From the NCBI GenBank assembly GCA_034437895.1, contig DAOTTO010000417.1, forward strand, positions 1-11,101: DNA of 11,101 nucleotides. Reading direction: 5' to 3'. Of this stretch, positions 1 through 6,493 are shown piece by piece. A program made the position numbers and the translations under genes. The DNA comes from JANRLJ01 sp034437895 (lineage in GTDB: Bacteria > Chloroflexota > Anaerolineae > Aggregatilineales > Phototrophicaceae). Below the pieces are notes generated by a model. The model made no database searches, was not told the origin of the DNA, and worked only from the letters and a program-made list of their open reading frames with translations. The first letter of the stretch is position 1, and every line of letters starts with the position of its first letter.

Positions 1-96
1 ACCCCCCGGCTCCCTCTCCAAGTATTGGAGAAGGGGAGAAAAACGCATCTTGAAGTCCCCTCTCCATGCAATGGGGAGGGGATTTAGGGGTGGGGT
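1..96. repeat. Palindromic intergenic repeat, CCCCTCTCC type (may extend left of window)
   Basis: Two hairpins lie side by side inside an outer ACCCC (1-5) / GGGGT (92-96) pairing. The first is at 10-38 and has CTCCAA / TTGGAG at its tip. The second is at 57-81, an 11-bp stem with one G-T wobble and a GCA loop. The element resembles the one at 6696-6770 in core (CCCCTYTCC...GGAGAGGGG-like) and in its G-rich 3' arm. Non-coding palindromes of this kind are often dispersed in Chloroflexota and cyanobacterial genomes. The left boundary cannot be set because the window starts here. Confidence 0.7.
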
Positions 97-125
97 AAAT
101 GCGTGAGCGAAAGTCCTAATTCTAT

Positions 126-170
126 AAAAAGCAGCATACAAAAGGATGATTCATTTTATGACTTATGCTG
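126..170 (-). terminator. Probable intrinsic terminator of lutAB
   Basis: On the minus strand, CAGCATA (170-164) and TATGCTG (138-132) can form a 7-bp stem, followed by C and five T residues (130-126). The 25-nt loop is long, and it contains the lutB stop codon, so the stem would begin inside the last codons of lutB. The T-run and the position fit a terminator. The long loop and short stem make it a moderate call. Confidence 0.45.
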
Positions 171-1559
171 TCTTTCTTTCCAGAGTTGATGGAAGGATTT
201 CGGCGCAAAGGACGGAAAATCACGATATTTCGTCCAGCCACCAAGCGGCCCCGGCAAGCCCTTCCCCGGCATCACTTTCATACCGAGCCGTGCCGCCGTC
301 CCGCCAAGCGCGAACAAACGCGGACTGCGGTTGCCAATCGCCCACATTTTCAGCGCCAGCCGCCAGAGCGTGTCATCCTGTCCGGTTTCGACCAGATCAT
401 TCCGCAAGTCGAGCAGCATACGCGGCAGATCAATATCTACCGGACACACCTGCTTGCATTTGCCGCACAAACTGCTGGCATTAGGGAGCGGAGTGGCGTT
501 TTCGAGTCCGGTTAAAAGTGGCGTAATCACCGCACCGATGGGGCCGGCATACACCCAACCGTAAGCATGTCCGCCCGTGACTTGATACACCGGACACGCA
601 TTCAAACATGCCCCACAGCGGATACAGGCCAATGCCTCGACATATTTTTCGTTGAGATAGATGTTGCTGCGTCCGTTATCGACCAGAATCACATAAACAT
701 GCTCTGGGCCATCGGCTTCATCAGCGCGGCGCGGGCCGTTGAGCATCTGCGTGTAGACCGTCATCGGCTGTCCGGTAGCGCTGCGCGGGAGGATTTGCGT
801 CAGTGTGGCGTAATCTTCCAGCGATTCGATCACTTTTTCAAAACCAACGATAGCGACATGCACCGGAGGCAGCGCCGTCACCATCCGTCCGTTGCCTTCG
901 TTAGTGACGAGGCACAGCGTCCCGGTATCCGCGATAATAAAATTGCCGCCGGAAACGCCCATATCGCCCTGCAAAAAATCGCGGCGCAGTTTATCGCGGG
1001 CGAATTTCGTCATCTCACGGGCATCATCCGTCGCGGGCATCCCCACGCGCATCAGAATATCGCGGATTTCGGATTTCGTGCGATGGATGACGGGCGCGAT
1101 CAGATGGCTTGGCGCTTCATTATTCACCTGAAGGATATATTCGCCCAGATCGGTTTCGACCACCGTCAGGCCGTTTTCCTCTAAGGCATGATTCAGCTCG
1201 ACTTCCTCGCTAATCATGCTTTTGCTTTTGACGACGAGGCGCGTTTGATGCTGTTTGGCGATGGCTAAAACATGCCGCCGCACTTCTTCCGCATCTTCCG
1301 CCCATAATACCGTCATGCCATTCGCCGTCATATTGGCTTCGGCACGTTCCAGCAGTTCCGGCAGACAGCGCAGCGCCCGGCGGCGGGCTTCAGCGGCCTG
1401 CTGACGCATCGCTTCCCCGTGTTCGTTACCAAACGCAAACATGGCGGAAAGGCGTTTGGTATAGGCATTGGTTGTGCCTTTGGTGACGGCGGCCTGTAAA
1501 TCGGGACTGTGGAGCGCAATATCGGCTAGGGGAATAAAATTATTAGAATCGACCTTCAT
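156..1559 (-). CDS. lutB: LutB-type iron-sulfur protein, L-lactate oxidation complex
   Basis: This 467-aa protein is the LutB (YkgF/LldF) subunit of the LutABC complex, which oxidises L-lactate to pyruvate in the cytoplasm. Residues about 60-290 form the LUD domain, with the GVSGGNFIIADTGT segment at 201-214. A ferredoxin-type region follows: C312-x2-C315-x2-C318-x3-C322-P, then C365-x2-C368-x3-C372-P, which should hold two [4Fe-4S] clusters. A C-terminal tail of about 90 residues, typical of LutB, completes a normal length. The ATG overlaps the lutA stop as ATGA, and GGAAGG lies 9 nt upstream of it inside lutA, so the two should be translationally coupled. LutC, the third usual member, does not follow; a palindromic repeat lies downstream instead. 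A general electron-transfer protein of the same family is possible, but the pairing with LutA makes the lactate role likely. Confidence 0.93.
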   Translation of the reverse strand: MKVDSNNFIPLADIALHSPDLQAAVTKGTTNAYTKRLSAMFAFGNEHGEAMRQQAAEARRRALRCLPELLERAEANMTANGMTVLWAEDAEEVRRHVLAIAKQHQTRLVVKSKSMISEEVELNHALEENGLTVVETDLGEYILQVNNEAPSHLIAPVIHRTKSEIRDILMRVGMPATDDAREMTKFARDKLRRDFLQGDMGVSGGNFIIADTGTLCLVTNEGNGRMVTALPPVHVAIVGFEKVIESLEDYATLTQILPRSATGQPMTVYTQMLNGPRRADEADGPEHVYVILVDNGRSNIYLNEKYVEALACIRCGACLNACPVYQVTGGHAYGWVYAGPIGAVITPLLTGLENATPLPNASSLCGKCKQVCPVDIDLPRMLLDLRNDLVETGQDDTLWRLALKMWAIGNRSPRLFALGGTAARLGMKVMPGKGLPGPLGGWTKYRDFPSFAPKSFHQLWKERQHKS

Positions 1560-2323
1560 TTTACTAAACCTTCCGCCAGCACATCGGCGATATGGCGCAC
1601 CCGCCGCGACGAATTTTGCCGCGAGAGGCCGCCGTTCATCTGAGTCATGCAGCTTACATCCCCGGTCACAATCGTTTGTGCCTCGCAGCCATTAATGCAA
1701 TCGACCTTCTTTTGCAACATTGCGGCACTGACTTCGGGCATTTTGACACTGAACAAGCCGCCGAAGCCACAGCATGAGTCGGCTTCTTTCAGTTCGACCA
1801 CCGTCGCATTTTCAACATTGCCCAAAAGCGTCCGCCCTGCCCCACCTAACCCAAGCAAGCGCATCCCATGACACGCATCATGAAAGGCAAACGTCTGCGG
1901 CGCGGCAAAATGTAAATTAAGATCGGTCAGGCCAAGGCCATCAACCAGAAATTCCGTAAATTCCCAAGTGATGCTGGCGGCTTTTTCCGCACGGGCTTTC
2001 CATGCTGGATCATCTTCAAACAGCGTTGGATATTCATGGCGCACCATCGCCGCGCATGAACCGGATGGCGTGACGATGACTTCCGATTTTTCGAAAGCAC
2101 GCAAAAATTGTTTGGCGACTTCACGGGCTTCTTTGCGATAGCCGGAATTAAACCCCGGTTGACCACAGCAGGTCTGCCCTTCTGGGAAGTCCACCGCGAT
2201 GCCGTGCTTTTCCAGAATATCGACAACCGACATACCCACATTGGGGTAAATCATATCGACGATACAGGTCACAAATAACGAGACTTTTTTGCCAATGGGT
2301 GATTCACGTTGAAGCAGGCTCAT
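1556..2323 (-). CDS. lutA: LutA-type (Fe-S)-binding protein with two CCG domains
   Basis: This 255-aa protein matches LutA (YkgE/LldE). It has two cysteine-rich CCG domains of the type found in heterodisulfide reductase HdrB and glycolate oxidase GlcF. The first carries C20, the CCG at 52-54 and C90. The second carries H148-D-A-C151-H, the CCG at 184-186 and C225. These residues are expected to bind an Fe-S cluster and pass electrons between the substrate site and LutB. Length is usual for the family. The ATG at 2323 gives the start; no clear Shine-Dalgarno sequence precedes it (the upstream bases are AT-rich), unlike lutB. It is the first gene of a two-gene minus-strand operon, read away from the divergent DUF4058 gene. 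Glycolate oxidase GlcF is an alternative family, but GlcF has an N-terminal ferredoxin domain that is missing here. Confidence 0.92.
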   Translation of the reverse strand: MSLLQRESPIGKKVSLFVTCIVDMIYPNVGMSVVDILEKHGIAVDFPEGQTCCGQPGFNSGYRKEAREVAKQFLRAFEKSEVIVTPSGSCAAMVRHEYPTLFEDDPAWKARAEKAASITWEFTEFLVDGLGLTDLNLHFAAPQTFAFHDACHGMRLLGLGGAGRTLLGNVENATVVELKEADSCCGFGGLFSVKMPEVSAAMLQKKVDCINGCEAQTIVTGDVSCMTQMNGGLSRQNSSRRVRHIADVLAEGLVK

Positions 2324-2368
2324 AAACGATTGACTTTGTAAGTAAACGAAAGCTAACGATAGGCTTAA

Positions 2369-2398
2369 ATTATGCCACTATCGCCCGTCGTACGCCAA
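2369..2398 (-). promoter_or_regulatory. Candidate sigma70-type promoter of lutAB
   Basis: On the minus strand, TTGGCG (2398-2393) and CATAAT (2374-2369) are separated by 18 bp. The -10 box lies about 45 nt upstream of the lutA ATG at 2323. Both boxes match the consensus only in part. No operator palindrome is obvious next to it. Confidence 0.4.
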
Positions 2399-2446
2399 AA
2401 TTCGTGTTAAAATGGCATCATGGTTAGCACAAGTGAGCGATCTGCT

Positions 2447-3310
2447 ATGCGCGAGAATCCTTATCAGGGCATCAACGCCCATTTGAATAGTTCCCTGCAA
2501 ACACGCGGAACAGAAGATCAACCCGCCCTTTGGCACAGCTTCCACAATTTTCATATTGCTCAAATTGTTATAGGGCTGAATGCCCAACTTCCTGACCATT
2601 ACATCGCGCTTGATGAGCAGTCGCTTCAAACAAGAGGGATCGAAATTGGTGGGTTTGAGGAAAAAAGTATTAAAACACCAGATGTCGATATTTTTCAACG
2701 TAAAGAGGCGATTGTTGAAAAGATCGCGGCGGCTGTCCTTGCGCCGACATGGGAAGCCGCACTCGCCGAGGTCATGTTAGAACCCATACGCCAGCCGCGA
2801 GCCGCCGTTATCCGTGAACTATTGCCGCAGCATAAAGTGGGTTATGTGGTGGCACGGATTGAACTGCTTTCACCTTCCAATAAGCCCGGTGGTAGCAAAT
2901 ATCAAATTTATGTGGATAAACGTAACGAGGCTATTCAATCAGAAATTCCACTGATTGAAATTGATTATCTCCATGAACAAAGGCCGATTTTGCCAAAAAT
3001 GCCAGCTTATCCCCAAGCTACAGGCGCTTACCCTTACGCAATCATCGTTACCGACTCACGTCCCAATGCTGGCAGTGTGAAGGGATATGGCTTTAAAGTC
3101 GCGGAGTCTATCACCAAATGTCTTTTGCCCCTTGCAGGCCAAGAGACATTAATCTTTGATCTTAACGAGGTCTATCAAAAGACTTTTATTGAAGGGCGTT
3201 GGGGGGATATCTTGGATTATGACGTTGAACCAGAGCGATTTGAGACCTACAGCGCGGAAGATCAGGCCAAAATTCGGGCGGTGATGGCAAGTATAGCCGC
3301 ACAGTCATAG
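2447..3310 (+). CDS. DUF4058 family protein
   Basis: This 287-aa protein belongs to DUF4058, a family of unknown function that is abundant in cyanobacteria and Chloroflexota. Family signatures are NPYQGINAHLNS close to the N-terminus, W29-HSFH33, LP near 48, PDV (78-80), IELLSPSNK (138-146), Y155, R159 and the IEIDYL motif around 170-175. I chose the ATG at 2447 because family members begin just before the N-P-Y/F-x-G motif. The in-frame ATG at 2420 would add nine residues with no counterpart. A -10-like TAAAAT at 2406-2411 would also leave a leader for 2447 but none for 2420. Neither start has a good Shine-Dalgarno sequence. The gene is divergent from lutA and stands alone. The PD...ELLSPSNK pattern resembles the Uma2-type PD-(D/E)XK fold, but catalysis is not shown. 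Confidence 0.88.
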   Translation: MRENPYQGINAHLNSSLQTRGTEDQPALWHSFHNFHIAQIVIGLNAQLPDHYIALDEQSLQTRGIEIGGFEEKSIKTPDVDIFQRKEAIVEKIAAAVLAPTWEAALAEVMLEPIRQPRAAVIRELLPQHKVGYVVARIELLSPSNKPGGSKYQIYVDKRNEAIQSEIPLIEIDYLHEQRPILPKMPAYPQATGAYPYAIIVTDSRPNAGSVKGYGFKVAESITKCLLPLAGQETLIFDLNEVYQKTFIEGRWGDILDYDVEPERFETYSAEDQAKIRAVMASIAAQS

Positions 3311-3367
3311 CTTAAAAACGGCTTTGCTCCAGCGCTAAAAACTAATGACTAACCCCTGTTCTAATTT

Positions 3368-3396
3368 TTGCAACCGCCCAAAAAGCGCGTTATAGT
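3368..3396 (+). promoter_or_regulatory. Sigma70-type promoter of the small-ORF / 128-aa / 82-aa unit
   Basis: TTGCAA (3368-3373) and TATAGT (3391-3396) are separated by 17 bp. Transcription would begin near 3403, leaving a leader of about 70 nt before the small ORF at 3476. There is no competing gene between the DUF4058 stop (3310) and this site. Confidence 0.6.
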
Positions 3397-3447
3397 TTAT
3401 CTATCGCAAGATAAATTCAGGGCGTGATGTAACTAGCATCACACCCC
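3396..3447 (+). promoter_or_regulatory. Two hairpins at the promoter and 5' leader
   Basis: TTTATCT (3396-3402) and AGATAAA (3409-3415) make a 7-bp inverted repeat with a 6-nt loop, overlapping the end of the -10 box and the expected start site. It could be an operator half-site pair or a 5'-end hairpin. A second hairpin follows, GTGATG (3424-3429) with CATCAC (3437-3442). It has a 7-nt loop, and flanking GG and CC residues could lengthen it. No T-run follows it, so it is not a simple terminator. No known riboswitch is recognised. The role is inferred from position only. Confidence 0.45.
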
Positions 3448-3475
3448 GCCCGCCATTAGAGAAAAGAGGTCTCAT

Positions 3476-3571
3476 ATGGGCAGTAAGTTCGATTCTAACA
3501 TCCCCCTAATTTGTATTCCACCCGTAATAGATGAGGTAAGTGCGCCATGCGTAATCTTTTTGCGTTGTTAG
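3476..3571 (+). CDS. Small ORF, 31 aa, possible leader peptide
   Basis: The ORF encodes 31 residues beginning MGSKFDSNIPLICIPPVIDE and ending FLRC. The case for translation is its AAGAGG Shine-Dalgarno sequence (3464-3469), spaced 6 nt from the ATG. That is the best-placed one in this transcription unit and better than that of the next gene. The ORF contains the GAGG ribosome site (3533-3536) and start codon (3547) of the following gene and ends 25 nt inside it in another frame. Ribosomes leaving this ORF would therefore be close to the 3547 start, which suggests translational coupling. No homologous family is recognised, and there is no run of a single amino acid as in classical attenuator peptides. 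It could also be a chance ORF. Confidence 0.45.
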   Translation: MGSKFDSNIPLICIPPVIDEVSAPCVIFLRC

Positions 3572-3933
3572 CGGCCTTTTTTGCTGGCTTGTGGCTGAAT
3601 GAGCAGATTAATCGGCAGCGGGAGACGAAGGAAACGGAACGCCCGATCATCATCAACCTACAAGCACCACCAGCACCTGAACCACCCGCACCAAAAGAGG
3701 TAGATCGCCGCCATATTTACGAAGTCATCCCAGAAATAAACGAGGATTGGGATAAATTCGATACAAGATCGAGCCTGATGCAGCATTATTCACAGATTGT
3801 ACGCAAGGCGTCGGGCATGGAGCTAACGCCTTTGCAAGCACATGATCTGGGTGAAACGTTAATCGGCATGACCAGTACACTTTCTCGATGGGATAAACAA
3901 CAGCAGCTTAAAATTGAAGGCTTAGACCAATGA
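3547..3933 (+). CDS. Membrane-anchored protein of unknown function, 128 aa
   Basis: I do not recognise a family. Residues 3-17 (LFALLAAFFAGLW core) form a hydrophobic segment, either a single N-terminal membrane anchor or an uncleaved signal. A charged stretch follows at 20-32, then a Pro/Ala linker at 40-49 (APPAPEPPAP) and a soluble C-terminal domain of about 78 residues with no cysteine. With only one positive residue (R2) before the helix and several (R23, R25, K28) after it, the positive-inside rule favours a cytoplasmic C-terminus, though weakly. The ATG at 3547 has GAGG 10 nt upstream. The stop overlaps the next start as ATGA, so this gene and the 82-aa gene are coupled and probably work together. 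An anchor for a cytoplasmic partner is one possible role, by inference. Confidence 0.8.
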   Translation: MRNLFALLAAFFAGLWLNEQINRQRETKETERPIIINLQAPPAPEPPAPKEVDRRHIYEVIPEINEDWDKFDTRSSLMQHYSQIVRKASGMELTPLQAHDLGETLIGMTSTLSRWDKQQQLKIEGLDQ

Positions 3934-4178
3934 ACCATAAAGCGGAACTTGCGCTTCAAGAACTCGAAACGATGATGGAATATGCTGATCCTAGAACACC
4001 CGAAGGTCGCAAGTTAATTCAGTCTATTCTCCGCACGATTGAACTCGTGCAAGCCTTTGGCGAAGAATATGCCGACATAGAAAGTGATCTCGGTTTCATC
4101 CGTCAACAATACAGTGGTTATCCGCCCTTCCCGCTGGATGATGTAGATTACGAAGACGACGAAGAAGACACCGAATAG
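3930..4178 (+). CDS. Acidic small protein of unknown function, 82 aa
   Basis: No family is recognised. Residues 1-60 are predicted mostly alpha-helical, with two amphipathic stretches at 3-18 and 25-60. A short SGYPPFPLDDVDYE segment follows, then a highly acidic tail (69-82) in which most residues are Asp or Glu. The tail is encoded by a purine-rich GAAGAC/GAAGAA run. There is no signal peptide or membrane segment, so the product should be cytoplasmic. The start codon overlaps the stop of the 128-aa membrane protein (ATGA), pointing to co-translation and perhaps a direct complex. Nothing follows in the operon except a weak hairpin and a repeat. Confidence 0.78.
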   Translation: MNHKAELALQELETMMEYADPRTPEGRKLIQSILRTIELVQAFGEEYADIESDLGFIRQQYSGYPPFPLDDVDYEDDEEDTE

Positions 4179-4194
4179 ACCTTATTAAAAATGC

Positions 4195-4216
4195 GGGCAG
4201 GATAATCAACCCTGCC
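4195..4216 (+). terminator. Weak hairpin after the 82-aa gene, possible terminator
   Basis: GGCAGG (4196-4201) pairs with CCTGCC (4211-4216) around a 9-nt loop, and a G-T wobble can extend it by one pair. The bases after it (TATATCAATATC) are AT-rich but lack a real T-run. It lies 17 nt after the stop codon, where a terminator is expected. Confidence 0.3.
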
Positions 4217-4246
4217 TATATCAATATCTATTCCGCTGATTTTGAG

Positions 4247-4349
4247 GGGAATGTCTATTTTCGTGGGTGTAGGGAGCGACCTATGTGTCGCTCCGAGCGG
4301 ACGCACACATAGATGCGTCCCTACAATAACCACGCTTTTAGACACTCCC
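4247..4349. repeat. Long imperfect palindromic element with a double-hairpin core
   Basis: The core (4268-4325) is bounded by TGTAGGGA and TCCCTACA. It holds two hairpins: GGAGCGAC / GTCGCTCC with loop CTATGT, and GGACGCA / TGCGTCC with loop CACATAGA. The two loop regions (CTATGTGT and ACACATAG) are also complementary, so the core can refold as a single long hairpin. Outside it, TGTCTA (4252-4257) faces TAGACA (4339-4344), CGTGG faces CCACG, and GGGA (4247-4250) faces TCCC (4346-4349). Cores like this are widespread as dispersed repeats in Chloroflexota and cyanobacteria. No transposase is encoded, so it would be a non-autonomous or REP-like element. Confidence 0.75.
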
Positions 4350-4364
4350 GATTTTGGCTCACGA

Positions 4365-4393
4365 TTGACTCCCCTGTTATCACCCGTTATGAT
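4365..4393 (+). promoter_or_regulatory. Sigma70-type promoter of the carbamoyltransferase cassette
   Basis: TTGACT (4365-4370) and TATGAT (4388-4393) are separated by exactly 17 bp, each one base from consensus. Transcription would begin near 4400, about 35 nt before the TTG start at 4435. The promoter lies just outside the right arm of the palindromic element, whose hairpin could insulate it from upstream reading. Confidence 0.7.
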
Positions 4394-4434
4394 TCGGCGC
4401 GTTTAGAGATACCCATTTTTAAGGTTGACCTCCT

Positions 4435-4665
4435 TTGTTTGAAATTTTCCAGATTGCGTGGAAACGCTTTAATCTTGTCGCGCTGGTGATCGGCGATGTG
4501 CAGGGGCGCATCATCATCACGGCCTTTTACTTTACGATTCTGCTGCCTTTCGGCATCGCCTCACGCTTGCTGACCGACCCGCTGCGCCAGCGCGATCAAC
4601 GCGTCCTATGGCTAGACCGCCCCGCCGTCCCAGAAGATGTGGACTCGGCGCGGTTACAAGGATAA
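4435..4665 (+). CDS. Small one-helix membrane protein upstream of carbamoyltransferase (SxtJ-like role possible), 76 aa
   Basis: The product has an amphipathic N-terminus (FEIFQIAWKRFNLVALVIGD), one clear membrane helix at about 26-45 (IIITAFYFTILLPFGIASRL), and a charged tail ending WLDRPAVPEDVDSARLQG. The start is TTG at 4435 with AAGG 10 nt upstream; there is no in-frame ATG. It is the first gene after a good promoter, and the carbamoyltransferase start lies 12 nt after its stop. In many genomes carbamoyltransferases of this type sit with small membrane proteins called SxtJ and DUF5989. The W-x-x-R-x-x-x-P-x-D tail recalls SxtJ, but this protein is shorter and has only one helix, so the assignment is tentative. 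A role in keeping the enzyme at the membrane is inference. Confidence 0.75.
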   Translation: MFEIFQIAWKRFNLVALVIGDVQGRIIITAFYFTILLPFGIASRLLTDPLRQRDQRVLWLDRPAVPEDVDSARLQG

Positions 4666-4677
4666 TCCTTCTCACCC

Positions 4678-6483
4678 ATGTATATTCTCGGCATTTCTTG
4701 CTTTTACCACGACTCCGCCGCCGCGCTCATTAAAGATGGCGTGTTGATTGCCGCTGCGATGGAAGAACGCTTCACCCGCAAAAAGAACGATAACGACTTC
4801 CCCAAACGCGCCATTGAATTTTGCTTCAAGCAAGCCGGCATCACGGCTGATGATTTGGATTTCACCGTCTTTTATGAAAAGCCGCTGGTCAAATTCGAGC
4901 GTATTCTGCTAACCACACTCAACACCTTTCCACAGTCATCCGCTGTCTGGCGCGAGTCGATCATCGGTTGGTTTAAGGAAAAATTGTGGGTCAAGAGCAT
5001 TATTCAGCGCGAAGTCGGCATCAAAGCCGATCAAGTGTTGTTCTGCGATCATCACATGAGCCACGCCGCCAGCGCTTTTTTCGCCAGCCCATTTAAAGAA
5101 GCCGCCGTGCTGACCGTTGACGGCGTAGGCGAATGGACGACGACCACACTCGGTACAGCGAAAAGTGTGTGGATGGGGCAAGACTCGCAAAATGGCGCTT
5201 CTCCTCATAATGAGATTAATCTGTTCGCGGAAGAACGCTTCCCCCATTCGATTGGCCTGCTCTATTCAGCGTTTACCGCGTGGCTGGGCTTTCGCGTGAA
5301 TAATGGCGAATACAAAGTCATGGGAATGGCTCCCTACGGCACACCGCGTTATGTCGAGAAGATCGAAAAGCTGTTCCGTTTCAGTCAAGCAGACGGCAGC
5401 TTCCATCTTAATACGGATTATTTCAGCTTCCACAATTCCGCCACACGCAGCTTTAATAAGCGCTTCATCGAACTGTTTGGCGAGCCGCGCCAGGACGAGA
5501 GCGATTTTTTCACCATGGCGACCAACCCGGAACGCGCCGGGGAACGCGCTGCGATGGAGCGTAATCAGCATTACGCCGATGTCGCCGCCAGCATCCAGCA
5601 GGTGACAGAAGATGTTTTGATTGCCATCGCACGTTATCTGCATCAGCGCACAGGCATGGATAAGCTGGTGATGGCGGGTGGTGTGGCCTTAAACACCCGC
5701 GCCAATTATCGCATTCTGGCGGAAACACCGTTTGATGAAATTTACATCCAGCCTGCCGCCGGGGATGATGGTGGAGCGCTCGGTGCGGCGCTGTGGGCGT
5801 ATCATATCGTCTGCGGCAAGCCGCGTGATTGGGTGATGCCCCATGCCTATTGGGGACAAGCCTACAGCGATGCCGAATGCCGCGCCTTTCTCGATTCTAA
5901 AGGCGTGAAGTATCAGTCGTTTGAAGGTCAGCAAGATAAGCTGATCGACTTCGCGGCTGAATCGATCACGCAGCAAAAAGTGATCGGCTTGCATCAAGGG
6001 CGGTTTGAATGGGGGCCGAGGGCGCTGGGCAATCGCAGCATTATCGCCGACCCACGCACCGAAGCGATGAAAGAAGTCGTCAACACCAAGATCAAATTCC
6101 GCGAGCCGTTTCGCCCTTTCGCGCCGGTCATTTTGCGAGAACGCGCCCCGGAATACTTCAATTATCCCGATGTTGAGAAGCACGAAGCTCCGCGTTATAT
6201 GCTGATGGTCAGTCCGGTGCATGAGGATAAACAGGACAAAATTGCCGCCGTCTGCCATCTGGGGACAGGTCGCTTACAGACCATCGAGTGCGAGACAAAC
6301 CCGCTGTATTACGGCATCATTGAGCGCTTTGGCGAGATTACGGGGATTCCGGTTTTGCTCAACACCTCGTTTAATCTGCGCGGCGAACCGATTGTGAATA
6401 CCCCGCGTGAGGCATTTAATACCTTCAGCAACAGCGACATCGATATGCTGATCTTGGGGTCGTATCTGGTAAAGAAAGATTGA
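4678..6483 (+). CDS. NodU/TobZ/SxtI-type O-carbamoyltransferase
   Basis: This 601-aa enzyme has the full two-domain form of the family. In TobZ the C-terminal YrdC-like domain makes carbamoyl-adenylate from carbamoyl phosphate and ATP, and the N-terminal Kae1-like domain moves the carbamoyl group to a hydroxyl of the substrate. Visible motifs are SCFYHDSAAAL (7-17), the metal-binding DHHMSHAASAF (124-134), TVDGVGEW (146-153), VMGMAPYG (214-221), VMAGGVALNT (331-340), GDDGGALGAA (362-371), GRFEWGPRALGNRSIIADPR (441-460), KFREPFRPFAP (473-483) and LLNTSFNLRGEPIV (560-573). Nothing essential seems missing. The ATG at 4678 lies 12 nt after the 76-aa gene, with AAGG about 16 nt upstream. The DUF5989 gene follows after 10 nt. 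The acceptor is unknown because no sugar, antibiotic or Nod-factor genes are nearby. Confidence 0.95.
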   Translation: MYILGISCFYHDSAAALIKDGVLIAAAMEERFTRKKNDNDFPKRAIEFCFKQAGITADDLDFTVFYEKPLVKFERILLTTLNTFPQSSAVWRESIIGWFKEKLWVKSIIQREVGIKADQVLFCDHHMSHAASAFFASPFKEAAVLTVDGVGEWTTTTLGTAKSVWMGQDSQNGASPHNEINLFAEERFPHSIGLLYSAFTAWLGFRVNNGEYKVMGMAPYGTPRYVEKIEKLFRFSQADGSFHLNTDYFSFHNSATRSFNKRFIELFGEPRQDESDFFTMATNPERAGERAAMERNQHYADVAASIQQVTEDVLIAIARYLHQRTGMDKLVMAGGVALNTRANYRILAETPFDEIYIQPAAGDDGGALGAALWAYHIVCGKPRDWVMPHAYWGQAYSDAECRAFLDSKGVKYQSFEGQQDKLIDFAAESITQQKVIGLHQGRFEWGPRALGNRSIIADPRTEAMKEVVNTKIKFREPFRPFAPVILRERAPEYFNYPDVEKHEAPRYMLMVSPVHEDKQDKIAAVCHLGTGRLQTIECETNPLYYGIIERFGEITGIPVLLNTSFNLRGEPIVNTPREAFNTFSNSDIDMLILGSYLVKKD

Positions 6484-6493
6484 GGGCGTAACC

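Noticed and set aside
1..96. Possible CRISPR array, because of short palindromes near each other
   Set aside because: The two hairpins differ in sequence and there are no regularly spaced identical repeats or spacers.
567..1184. Plus-strand 205-residue open frame inside lutB
   Set aside because: It lies wholly within the strongly supported lutB gene, has no recognisable domain and is rich in His, Arg and Ile in the way antisense frames are.
4148..4345. Minus-strand 65-residue frame across the palindromic element
   Set aside because: Half of it is antisense to the acidic tail of the 82-aa protein (a poly-Ser artefact) and the rest is repeat sequence.
5689..6258. Minus-strand 189-residue open frame inside the carbamoyltransferase gene
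   Set aside because: It is antisense to conserved catalytic motifs of the enzyme and resembles no family.
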